Shown: piece by piece, positions 1 to 11,188 of the stretch | Position numbering within the stretch: the first letter of the stretch is position 1 | How the letters are laid out: every line of letters begins with the position of its first letter | Assembly (NCBI GenBank): GCA_902651635.1 | Contig: CACRSC010000075.1 | Location: 536,244-600,243, forward strand | Source of the DNA: Mastigamoeba balamuthi | Lineage: Eukaryota > Evosea > Mastigamoebida > Mastigamoebidae | Direction of reading: 5' to 3' | DNA length: 64,000 bases | Made by a program: the position numbers and the translations under genes | The notes under the pieces: generated by a model | The model's database searches: none | Told to the model about the DNA's origin: nothing | The model's input: the letters and a program-made list of their open reading frames with translations, nothing else

Positions 1-877
1 ATGGACATAACATTCATTGCAGCACATTCATTGACATTGATTCATCTGCTGATGTAGCAGATGCACGGTGTTCCTGCACACTGAACATCAACACAACGCA
101 CTACAGATTCTAACCACTGGTTATCTTTGTCAAACAGACAATACAACAGAACCCCTTTTCTTTCACAGTACCAAACACATTTAAACAAAACTACACTTCA
201 GCATTTCTTCCTCTTCAGGTGCACACATTTGGCTTGTATGATACACTATCAGCATTCACACTGCTATGTCTACTTCAGGTATCACACATCATGATACTGT
301 TTTAATGATGTTCTGAATTCAGTCTCATACATTTCCCCACAAACACAAATCACTGGAAACATAGCAATTCTCACAGAAGTGTGAAATAAACAAAATTGTT
401 CATCTTGTCTCCCATTTGTGCTCTTCAAAAGTGGTTTTTTCTGTCTTTCTTGATTTTTCCAGTTTCACAAAGCTGTTTTTTCTGACTTTTTTCATTATTA
501 TTATTATCAATGAAACTGGTAAAATGGTATGTTTGGCTGCAAAGACATATCTGATGGGCACCCGCCCGATATCAAAGGATGTCAACCACACTTACACCTC
601 TAACGAAGTCTCGGGCCAGTGTTTCTCCCCCGTTATTACGCAACAATTAAGTTCTTCTACAACAATACTGCTCGTCACAGATACCCCCTGGTGCGACCAC
701 GAAATGATAGCGTATAGGGAGGACAGCACGGGGAAATAGATGCTCAGAGATCCCAAGAGATCGCGGGGATTGTCATAGGCGAGACGCTTCCAGGCCCAAC
801 CTGCCCTTTCATGAATTTCTTTTGACGTGAAACTATCGAAGGTGCGTTTGAGCCTGTTGATCGTCCATCACTGGGCC
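1..877. other. intergenic, AT-rich left end
   Basis: No gene is supported here. The first roughly 550 bases are clearly richer in A and T than the rest of the window, with T runs and a TTATTATTATTA stretch near 494-507. The only open frames are short and show no recognisable protein features. It lies downstream of receptor copy 1 and probably holds its 3' untranslated region plus spacer. Confidence 0.5.
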
Positions 878-3800
878 TCAGACATTGTTGTCGGGAGAGC
901 CCTTGGAGGAAACCGCCGACATCCTCTTCTCCTGCTCTTTGGGCACCGAGGCAGCGAGATGGTTCACAGCGCTGAGCTCCACTTTGGCGGAGTCCTGGGG
1001 CACCTGCATTGCCACCGCGTCCACCTTGAGCGGCATAATCGACATCATCGATGCCAGTTCGTCGCCGCTCGAGTCGTCCGCCTTGGTTGCCTTGTTGTGC
1101 AGACAGCCACTCGAGTGCTGGGAGAAAAGTCCTGCGGCGTTGCCGCTCCCAACCGACTGGATGAGGTCCTGGGGCACCTCAAACACTCCGAGTGACTGAC
1201 AGAGCAGCGTAAGCGGAGAAACAAACACGAGTTGCTCACGGTGAATGTGGTGGGCCAGTTGCGCAGAATTTGGAAGATGGAGGGGCGCCTCTCGGGCTGC
1301 GCCTGCCAGCTGTGTTCCAGCAGGTCGGCGACCTCTGGTGACGCATTAGGCGGTATCTCTGGAGGGCCCATCTGTGCATGGTGCATCTCCACGACGCTGC
1401 CCATGTTTAAACTGGACATGCCGGGTGATGGGAGTGCAGAGGAGGATGGTGTGGACGAGGCCTGGCTCTCGGATATCGAGGCAGAGGAAGACTGCGTCAT
1501 GTCGAGTGGCGCGATGAGCTCCCAGAGGACGATGCCGAAGGCGTAGACGTCGGTCGCTGGCGTCAGGAACGTGCCAGCGATCACCTCTGGCGGCTGCCAC
1601 GCTGCCCTCTTCAGTGATTTGCTGCTGCCAGATGAAGACAGAGCGCCCCTCTTGTTGCTGTACCACAGGTCCGACACCTTCACTGCCCCCTTGGCGTCCA
1701 TCTAAATGGCGATCAGTCGTCTCACAGGTCGGATTGTCTCAGACCAGTAGATTTTGGGTGCAGATGCTACCGTGGACGATTGGAGGTTTGCAGGCGTGAA
1801 GGTACGCAATCCCCTTGAGCACATCCTGCGTACAATTGTTGCCGTCAGACCAAAAAAAGAGTCAAGGGGCTCGCTCACGAATGCCATTGCAACAAGAGAG
1901 TAGACGCTGGCGTAGCGCTTCTCCTTGGTGAGGTAGTCAGCGAGGGTTCCGCCCTCCATGTACTCTGTGACGACGAGAATGTCGGTCTTGGTCTCGCAGT
2001 AGCCCATGAGCATGAGGAGGTTGGGGTGGTGCAGCTTGTGCAGCAGCAGCACCTCCTCCTTGATCAGCCGCTGGTCCTCCTTGGGCGTCGCCTTCTTGTC
2101 GATCATGCGGACGGCGACCGTCGTCCCGTGCCAGTCGGCCATGTACATCGACCCGAACCGCCCGTGGCCAATGCACTGGCCAATCTCGACCTCTCCTCTG
2201 CGGATGTTTAAGAACTCCACTGTCCTCCTCTGCAAGAGATCACATTCAGTTCTGCTGAACTCATTCAACGAGTACGAGCTTACTGCTCTCCAGATGATCA
2301 GCGACAGAACAAGTATGGCCATCAAGCCTCCTCCACCGATACCGATTGCGAGGCCCAGGATCATATCTGTGTCGCCTCTCTCTGTAAAGGAGGCCTCTGG
2401 AGGCATGTACCACCTCCCACAGTTGCCGACACTGATAGAGCCGACTATCTTGCTGGAAAGTACACCCCGGAGGATGTAGACCGTGTTGGAGCCCTGGTTG
2501 CAGCAGTCCCTCTTGCTGGCGGTGCTACACTTGTCCCGGAAGGGCCCGAATTGGATCCCCCCTACGGTGAAGACGCTGCGCTCGTAGATGGCGTCGATGA
2601 TGTCGTCTCCCGTGAGGTTCTTGTTGAACTGGCTGCCCTTAGCAACGTCTATTGCCTGCGCCAGGAACTTGCCGACGATGAAGCCCATAAACGACAGCCC
2701 ACTGTCGTCGTTCGCAGAAGAGACCCATGTGCTGTACTGTGTCCGCAGCGAGGACGTGGAGGCGAAGTTGCTGAGCGGCGGGTACACGCTGATCTTGTGT
2801 GTCATCTGCTGCACGGTCGAGTTGGGGTTGAAGCCGCTGTGAACAGACTGTGCCTGCGAGTTAAGTAGCCGTATTTTGTTCGAGTGGGGGACTGTGCTCC
2901 CGTCAAACTTTCCGCCCAGTATCAGGAACGCCTCGTAGGAGTTCTCGTTCTTCAGAATAAACGATGTCGGGTCATCTCTCGTCTCTTTGAACGAAGTGCC
3001 GTTGCAGAGCTGTCCAAGGAGAATACTGAGCAACGTACTGTCATGTGGCGAGAGGGCACGTACTGATTTGTTTGCCACGATGGCCTTGAGTCCCTCGATG
3101 CACTCGTCGGTGAATTTCGTCCCGTCGTTCCTGATGGCCGCGAAGATCTTGATATCCTTCGACTGAAACCACAGAACCGCGGCCATCATCTCGTCGTAGG
3201 CAGATGGGAACAAGTTGATCACCCTCCTGTGTGCAACAGTGTAAGTACCAGGCACATGCCGTACTGGCTGGTGCGGACCTCTGGAAGGGGCGCGTGAAGG
3301 AGTAGTATCCGGGAATGGGAGCGATGGTGGCCACCTTCTTGAACGCGCTGACGTAGCTCGGCTCAACCACCTCTGAGACAACGACGGCGGTGACCTTGCT
3401 GGCAGCGAGGTCGTTGGCTGCATCGGTGATGTTGCCGTAGCGCGAGCGCAGCATCATGCTGGTTGTCCCCTCGGAGTTGTAGTCGTTCACGGCCCCCAGC
3501 AGCCCCGCCCTCGACGTCGACTCGTCCGCGTCGTACGTGTTGTCATCGAACGAGCCCACCACGGTCATCAGACCAACGCGGTCCCACTCGGGGGCGGTGC
3601 ACTCGGCAAATTTGAGGGTCGCGGAGGGTAAAGGTGACTGCGTGTCGTTGTTGGTGTTGTAGATCGTCATGAAGACCTCGTGGACGCCCTGGTTGCACGC
3701 CTCGGTACTGCTCTGCGTCGACGGTCCACCGGCAAAGCCGCCGTCGCCGTAGGGGCCCAGCGTCATTCCCAGCACGTTGAACGTCCGGACATCGACGAAG

Positions 3801-5313
3801 ACCGTGCTTAGGAAGTTCATCCTCGTTAGGGGAAAGCCGTTGCGGAAGACGGCCTGTTGGGCGACCTCGTAGATGAACCAGCCCGTCAGGTACCCCTCCA
3901 GCGCCATGTGCGACTTGTCCTGTGTTGTTGCCTCTCGGAATCTGCGCAGCAGAGGAATGGCTTTCCAGATGATTTCGGGGTTGGGGTCGGGCATATTCTG
4001 CGTGAAGAACATCTGAATGCGGTGGCTGACCAGCAGCGCCTTGGTCTCGAGGCTCAGGTGCACCTCGAGGTCCTCAGGCGACACCCACGCCACGAAGAAT
4101 ACGACCAAGTCGATGTGGTCACTGTGCGCCAGTTGCGTGACAAACTCCACGGTTGTGTTGGGTGTCGTGGCCACGATGAGAACCTTGAAATTCCCTTTTC
4201 CGAACAGCGCGTTGAACTTGCTCTCGATATCAGTGCTCGAGTGTCTGCAGGAGCACAAGCGTTTGAATAGTGCTGCTGAATGTGTTCTGGAATATTGGAA
4301 TACGTACTTGAGGGGAATCATGACCGAGGACTTCAGGCCCGTTGTGCCTGTTAGGGTGCGGAGAGAGTTGTCGACATAGTGGGCAGCCCATTTATCGAAT
4401 TCCATGTCGTGAGTAACAAGGCCCGCCATCGACAGCGCCTCCCAGTCACGCGACAGTACAGACATCACTGTGTTGAGCTCGTCTATGCCCGACGCGCGGA
4501 TGTTAACTACGAAGGGCAGCTTCACCTTGGGCTGTCCCCTCCTCGCCTTGACCATCGCCGTTCCTTGTGCTGTGAAGAGCATGCACGATTGTCTGTAAGC
4601 AAGAAGCATAGTACCAAAATCCAGAGGCTTATGTCCCATAACGCTGAGAAACCAGTGCAACTAACTTCCATTTTTTCTCCACCAAATGAGAAAAACAGAA
4701 AAATCTGCGATAACAATTTGGCTTGTCAAAAATAGATACAAAGCCCGAGCTGGGAAAGGACTGCACCTGGTAGAGAGAACTCCACGACAAGGCTCCAGAC
4801 ATCTCGGAGGGCCTGGCTCGCGGAGAGAGTGCCCACAAGGGGCACTGAATTGTTGCTGAGGTAGTCGATGATTCGTCCCTCTGTTGCGCTCGTCCCCGTC
4901 GAGGCGGCGATCATGAACGCACAGTCCTGCTCCACAAGCTTCTTGATGTTGATCACCAGGTCGTCCTGAGGGCTCACGTGAAATTAGCAACACTGCACGA
5001 TTCGGCCTCCAAAATTGGTTATCTCCCAGGTTACCCCCATTTATTTCGGGAGCTTATGTACCTCAGACTGGTGACTGTACTGCTTGAGCGTCAGGTTGAG
5101 CGTGGTGAGCATGTTGGCCTCGGTGATGGCGGCCAGGAGGCCCTGGGCGGCTCCCTGCTCGATCTGCGACATGCCCACAGACTGCCCAATGACGATGTCC
5201 GTCACGTTGGCGCATCTCGCAAGGCTCCTTACGGTCGAACTTGCCGCGCAGTGCATGCACCCGAACGTGCACAGTAAAACAGAGAAGATAGTGCTCGAGC
5301 ACGGTGCGCACAT
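878..5313 (-). CDS. receptor pseudokinase, array copy 1
   Basis: Predicted single-pass surface receptor of about 1,259 residues. The ten exons are 5062-5313, 4767-4965, 4308-4569, 3279-4244, 3064-3226, 2284-3009, 1879-2229, 1745-1825, 1240-1701 and 878-1195; all junction phases agree and the frame is open. The start at 5311-5313 is chosen because a signal peptide follows (core SVLLCTFGCMHCA). PBP1-like module 1 covers about residues 36-450 (GQSVGMSQIEQGAAQGL, LPFVVNIRASG, LEGYLTGWFIYEVAQQA, CNQGVHEVF). Module 2 covers about 465-820 (GLLGAVNDYNSEG, VINLFPSAYDEM, CCNQGSNTVYIL). The membrane segment is about 830-855 and the kinase-like domain about 870-1145. The glycine loop GHGRFG is intact, but the beta-3 lysine is Arg (VAVR), the catalytic loop is HGSICTQN and DFG is DLW, so catalysis is unlikely. 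The C-terminus reads DNNV. The role as a small-ligand sensor is inferred from the PBP1 modules. Confidence 0.86.
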
Positions 5314-6355
5314 TCTAGCTCTAGCGGAAATAACGACTGAAAAAGAGATTGTTGGTGTGACGGTCTCAAGCAGTTATGTTTCCGCGACACTGGAATAAGT
5401 ACACTGCGTTTATTCCGCTTTCAGTTGTCACCTCTACTGTTTTTCGCCCTCGCTGCTTCCACAGGCTTGCAAGAGCTGACTTGTCGGTTTCATCTCGGTT
5501 CTGAGGATGTACCACCGGCACGCTTGTTTGAGAACCGAAAAAGTGATCTGCATCCTCAGGTCACGCATCTCCCATAGTGGTGCTTCGCTTTGTCTCTGCT
5601 TGTACACGTCGAAAAAGCAATGTTTATTCACCGAAGGAAACGCATCCCAGGTGCCTGGTACCGTATGCGCAAGTCCCTTCTCCCCTCACCACTCTTTGGG
5701 GTCATGAATATCGCGTCGCATTGCGGAGTTTCACTGAGATCGCATCATCTCTGAGGGTGCGCCTCACAGAGCAGGAGCAAAATTGTCCAGTCAATCGTGT
5801 AACCAAAAAATGCAACTTGGTTTGGCATCCGCTGACAGCACACTTCGTCATAGTGCGTTCGCGTACACGAGCCAATGCATTTTTTTCGATCTATTCAACT
5901 GCACGCACAGTTCTCTGACACTGTGTGGCGGTCTGTGGGGAGTGTACGATATTCATTCTGCAGACAGTGTCATCATATCAGCCGGGGCTCAATAGAGGCA
6001 GTCGCAGTTCATGTTGATTCGATTCTGGAATTTCCTGCAATATCCAAATTGCAATTTCCCTACAGGAGTTATGCTGCTACGCTTGCAGATGGCACCGATG
6101 GGGCCTGCTGTGAGTTTCATGTCGACTTCACCTTCCCGTGGTGTGCGCCTTACCATCTCCACGAGCTAGCTCGGTCAAGTCGGGTAAGACAATTTTCTTT
6201 GACCTTGACTTCGTTTGCCCTTCAAGGTTGATAATGAGTGGTGCATGCTACTCCCCGGTACCCTTCTCAAACCAGAAAAACGAATGGCGAGTGTCGTGTT
6301 AGCGTTACTTGGTTATGTGTAATGGCTAGGCTGCTGTGTGTTAGGTGTTCAGTAC
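5314..6355. other. intergenic between copies 1 and 2
   Basis: This spacer holds the upstream region of copy 1 and the downstream region of copy 2. It is less GC-rich than the coding parts. I see no tRNA B-box, no coding exon of the receptor type and no mobile element in it. Confidence 0.5.
5356..5364 (-). promoter_or_regulatory. TGACG-type element upstream of copy 1
   Basis: The plus-strand word TGTGACGGT lies 43-51 bases upstream of the start codon of copy 1. A related word sits at nearly the same distance from most other array copies. The regulatory role is inference from shared position only. Confidence 0.33.
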
Positions 6356-9300
6356 TCAGACGTTTTCTTCACGAGTAATCGTAATGGCAGGACCTTGCTG
6401 AGGGGCGGACCCAGCAGCTTGGCTTATGGAAACCAGATCCACCTTGGAATCCTGGGGAACCTGCAGTGCCACAGAGTCGACCTTGAGGGGCATGATCGAC
6501 ATCATCGACGCCAGCTCGTCAACGCTCGAATCGTCTGCCTTAGGTCCCTTGTTGTTGCTGCCACTCGAGTGCTGGGAGAAGAGCCCCGCGGCGTTGCCGC
6601 TCCCAACCGACTGGATGAGGTCCTGGGGCACCTCGAATGCACCAAGAGACTGTACGATTGGATGAGCCAGATGAGGCGCGTAGAGGGTGGTGGAACGTAC
6701 TCCAAATGTGGTGGGCCAGTTGCGCAGTATCTGGAAGATGGAGGGGCGCCTCTCGGGCTGCGTCTGCCAGCACCGCTCCAGCAGGTCGGCGACCTCTGGT
6801 GACGCGTTTGGCGGTATCTCCGGAGGCCCCATCTGCGTCTGGTGCATCTCCACGACGCTGCCCATAGCGAAGCTCGCCATTCCTGGAGACATCCCGGGCG
6901 ACGGAGGCGCAGAGGACGAGGGCGACACCGAGACCTGGCTCGGCGCTGCTGTCCCGGACGCCGACGACGAAGAGAGGGTCATGTCGGGGGGCGCGATGAG
7001 CTCCCAGAGGACGATGCCGAAGGCGTAGACGTCGGTCGCTGGCGTCAGGAACGTGCCAGCGATCACCTCTGGCGGCTGCCACGCTGCCTTCTTCAGCGAC
7101 TTGCCGCTGCCCGACGACGAGAGTGCGCCCCTCTTGTTGCTGTACCAGAAGTCCGACACCTTCACTGTCCCCTTGGAATCCATCTACAGAAAAGCTCAGT
7201 GCATAAGCGAAGACTGTTCAGTTGTACGAGGAGATTCGAAACGCAGATGCTGCCGTGGACGATCGGCGGCTTGCACGCATGAAGATACGCAATGCCCTTG
7301 ACAACGTCCTAAGAAGGGAGGGGTCAGAGAATGCTGGCTGCCCAGTACCCTTTCAGCGCACGAATGCCATCGCAACAAGCGCGTAGACGCTGGCGTAGCG
7401 CTTCTCCTTCCTGAGGTAGTCGGCCAGCGTGCCGCCATCCATGTACTCTGTGACGACGAGAATGTCGTTCTTGGTCTCGCAGTAGCCCATGAGCATGAGG
7501 AGGTTGGGGTGGTGCAGCTTGTGCAGCAGCAGCACCTCCTCCTTCACCAGCCGCTGGTCCTCGCTGGGCGTCGCCTTCTTGTCGATCATCCTGACTGCCA
7601 CAGGCGTCCCGTGCCAGTCGGCCATGTACATCGCCCCGAACCGCCCGTGTCCCAGGCACTGGCCGATTTCGACTTCTCCTCTCCGGATGTTCAGGTACTC
7701 CACTGTGCGTGTCTGCGGATCGAAGTGTCAGGCAAGCAGCCAAATGGCGTCGTTATCGCACAGCTCTCCAGATAACGATTGCCAGGATCAAGATGCAGAG
7801 GAGACCGCCGCCGCCCAGGCCGATGGCGAGGCCCAGGATCATGTTGGTGTCGTCCTTATCCGGCTTGACAACGTCCAGGGGAATGTACAGCCTGCCGCAG
7901 TTGCCGACGTTGAACGAATCGACGACCGTCTTGGAGCCGGCTCCCTTGAGGATGTAGACCGTGTTGGAGCCCTGGTTGCAACAGTCCCTCTTGCTGGCGG
8001 TGCTGCACTTGTCCTGGAAGGGCCCGAACTGAAGACCATCGATGGTGAAGACGCTGCGTTTGTAGATGGCGTTGATGAGGTCGTCTGCCGTGAGGTTCCT
8101 GCTTGGGTCGTTGCCCTTGGCTACGTCGATGACCTGCGCCAGGAACTTGCCGACGATGAAGCCCATGAACGACAGCCCACTGTCGTCGTCCGCGGAAGAG
8201 ACCCACGTGCTGTACGCGGTGCGCAGCGGCGATGTCGAGGCGAAGTGGCTCAGCGGCGGGAACACGCTGATCGTGTGCGCCATCTCCCTCACCGTCGAGT
8301 TCCAGTCCCAGGGGCTCTTGCGCACAGACCTCACCTGCGAGTTGCGCAGGCGCAGCTTGGAGGACCTGGGCACGCTGTTCTCGTCGAACGTACCACCGAG
8401 GATCAGGAACGCGTCGCAGGTCTTCTCATTCTCGAGTATGAAGGTGGCGGCATCCGTCCGGGTGTCTGAGTGGGTCATGCCCTTGTAGATCTGCGAGTGA
8501 TTGCCGTCAAATGGCGCGCCTTTGGCGTATGGCTGGAGGAGCCCGTACGGATACGTTACTCAGCACGGCTGCGAGCCCGTCGATGCACTGGGATGTGAAC
8601 GGGCTGTCGTCGTTTCGGATCACGCAGAACTTCTTGACGCCCTTTGTCTGGAACCACTGCATCGCCGCTGCCATCTCGTCGTAGGCCGAGGGGAACAGGT
8701 TGATGACTCTCCTGCGAGCGCTGTGAGTGCGCTGGTGGGCGGAGAGCGAGCTCCGGACCTGTGGAAGGGGCGCGTGAAGGTGAAGTATCCGGGCAGCGGG
8801 GCGATCGTGACGACGCTATTGAAGGAGTCGACCCAGCTCGGCTCCCTGATCTCCGAGATGACGACGGCGGTGACCTTGCTGGCCGGGAGGTCTTTGGTGG
8901 CGTCGGTGATGTTGCCGTAGCGAGAGCGCAGCATCATGCTGGTCTCGCCCTCGGAGTTGAAGTAGTTCACTGCCCCCAGCAGCCCCGTCCGCGCAGCCGA
9001 CGACTCGGCCTCGTAGGAGGTCTTGTCGTCGAACGAGCCCACGACGGTCATGACGCCAGCAGTCCAATTTGGGGTCGTGCACCCAGCGAACTTGAGCGTC
9101 GCGGGAGGTATGGGCGTCTGCGTGTCGTTGTTGGTGTTGTACTGCGTCATGAAGACCTCGTGGACGCCCTGGTTGCACTTGTCGCCCTCGCTCTGCGTCG
9201 ACGCGCCTCCGCTGATGCCGCCGTCGCCGTAGGGCCCCAGCGTCATGCCCAGCACGTTGAACGTCCGTACGTCGACGAACACCGTGTTGAGGAACTTCTG

Positions 9301-10765
9301 CTGCGTCAGGGGCAGGCCGTTGCGGGCGATGGCCTGCTGGGCGACCTCGTAGATGAACCAGCCCGTCAGGTACCCCTCCAGCGCCATGTGCGACTTGTCC
9401 TGCACAGCAGAGCGCCTGAACCTGCGCAGCAGCGGTGTCGCCCTCCAGAGCATGGCGGGGTTGGGGTCGGGCATGTTCTGCGTGAAGTACATCTGTATGC
9501 GGTGGCTGACCAGCAGCGCCTTGGCCTCGGGCAGCAGCCGCGACTGGAGGTCCTCGGGCGACACCCACGCCACGAAGAACACCGCCAGGTCCCTGTGGTC
9601 GCTGAGCGCCAGCCGCGTGACAAAGTCCGCGGTCGTGTTGGGCGTAGTGGCCACGATGAGGGCCTTGAGCGGGCCGTTGGCCCAGAGCATCTTAAGTTTG
9701 TTGTCCAGGACGGGCACTGTGTACCTGCGGGGGACGCACTGTGAGGCCGCTGCAGAGGAGAGCGAGTGCCCGCACTGCGAGGGAATCATGGCAGATGACC
9801 GGAGGCCTGTGGTGCCCGTCAGGGCCCTGAGCGAGTCGTTGGTGTAGCCGGCAGCCCAGACGTCAAAGGGCATGTCGTGCGTGACAAGGCCCGCCATCGA
9901 CAGCGCCTCCCAGTCGTGCGACAGCACCGACATCACCGCGTTTAGCTCGTCGACGCCCGACGCCCGGAGGTTCACAACGAAGGGGAGCTTCACATTGAAC
10001 GTTTTGCCGGAGGTGCCTGCGGTGCGTTGTTGCATGAAAAAATGGTGCAGTTTTTGCGTTTTTGTTTTCCCGAGTTTTCATTCACCAAAATTACCTTCAA
10101 CTTTGATTTACACGTGCGGACACAATAATGGGGGCGCTGCAGATGCTGCACCTTGGCGGACGTAGTCTGCGGTGACCTTGTCGATCACTCGCAGGGCCTG
10201 ACTCGCCGAGAGCGTGCCGACGAGGGGGACCGAGTAGTTTCCGAGGTACTCGATCAGCTCGTCCTCTGTGCTGCTCTTGCCCGTCGACGCGGCGATCATG
10301 AACGCGCAGTCCTCCTCCACCAGCCGGTGCACGTTTTTCACGAGATCGGTCTGCGGAGCGCGCGCCTGTCAGTGCCCGGGGCATCCGTTGCCTGGAAGAG
10401 GCATCGGCGCAGTTTGCACCTGCCCTTCTCGTCTTCGAATAACGAGTGCGGGCACTTCGGGATTTTCAAGGTGCACTTGTGGGGGAGAGAGATTCCCTCT
10501 GTCTGCCGCGCACCTCTGAGCCGTGGTTGTACTGCTTGAGTGTCAGCTTGAGCGTGGTGAGCATGTTGGCCTCGGTGATGGCGGCCAGGAGGCCGTGGGC
10601 TGCGCCCTGCTCGATCTGCGAGGTGCCCACTGACTGCCCGATGATGATCTCCGTCACGTTTGCGCATCTCGCAAGGCTCCGAACGGACGAGCCTGCCGCG
10701 CAGTGCATGCACGCGAGCGCGCACAGCACGGCGGCGCAGACAGAGAACCGGCACGAATTGCTCAT
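6356..10765 (-). CDS. receptor pseudokinase, array copy 2
   Basis: Best-resolved copy, about 1,252 residues. Exons are 10514-10765, 10152-10350, 9776-10016, 8759-9724, 8549-8711, 7762-8490, 7362-7712, 7228-7308, 6701-7183 and 6356-6649, with introns of 44-163 bases; the exon lengths sum to a whole number of codons. The signal peptide (CRFSVCAAVLCALACMHC) supports the start at 10763-10765. PBP1 module 1 is about residues 36-440, module 2 about 460-800 and the membrane span about 824-848 (LLCILILAIVIW). The kinase-like domain is about 862-1140: GHGRFG loop kept, VAVR in place of VAVK, HGSICVSN in place of HRDxxxxN, DFW in place of DFG, WQPPE in place of APE. The last exon gives the array-specific tail (FEVPQDLIQ, PLKVDSVALQVPQ) ending EENV. 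The intron at 6650-6700 is 51 bases and happens to stay in frame, so a retained form could also be translated. Confidence 0.88.
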
Positions 10766-11188
10766 GCCCTCTGGGGACTTGCAGTAATTAAAAAATGACG
10801 CAAAAGATAATTTGATCTCCCTGGATTTATGGAGAGAGGCTGACTGCAGTTCAGCCCCGATCAAGGGCGGACTGGAATATTTTCTCTGCGGGCTTATCGA
10901 GGTGGGAACTCCGTATGAGGACTTCAACTTTATTTATGCACCTCTCGGTTTATCAGTTTTCCCTTGCTTCTCCGAAATGGAGTCAAAAGCGACTTGGGTG
11001 AAACAAGACGGACGACTCCCTTCCCCGCACCCGTGGTGGAGGAACAGTATTCAGGGACTATCTGTCGTCGCGGGATTGTGGGCGGAGTTTGCACGCGACT
11101 TTCCGTTGTTTTTGTTTGTATAACCGTCGTCCGCAAGTGCGTCTCAATTGAACCGCCCCCGTGTGTGTATGTGCTCCGTGAATTCTCT
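10766..11188. other. intergenic between copies 2 and 3
   Basis: The shortest spacer of the left array, 423 bases. No coding exon, RNA gene or repeat was recognised apart from the short upstream element noted for copy 2. Confidence 0.5.
10795..10803 (-). promoter_or_regulatory. TGACG-type element upstream of copy 2
   Basis: ATGACGCAA lies 30-38 bases upstream of the start codon. A T/A-rich stretch (AATTAAAAAA) adjoins it at 10786-10795, on the gene-proximal side. The role is inferred from its position relative to the same word at other copies. Confidence 0.28.

Noticed and set aside
827-1546. Plus-strand frames opposite the receptor genes
   Set aside because: They mirror conserved minus-strand exons in every copy and have no splice or start logic of their own.
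878-5313. Receptor guanylyl cyclase
   Set aside because: No cyclase domain follows the kinase-like domain; each gene ends within about 110 residues.
5314-6355. tRNA or other RNA genes in spacers
   Set aside because: I looked through the spacers by eye for B-box-like words and cloverleaf arms and found none convincing; a covariance-model scan would be decisive.
7181-7183. Methionine at the start of the activation-segment exon as a separate gene start
   Set aside because: Copies 3 and 8 have Ile there, and an acceptor precedes the exon in all copies, so it is an internal residue.
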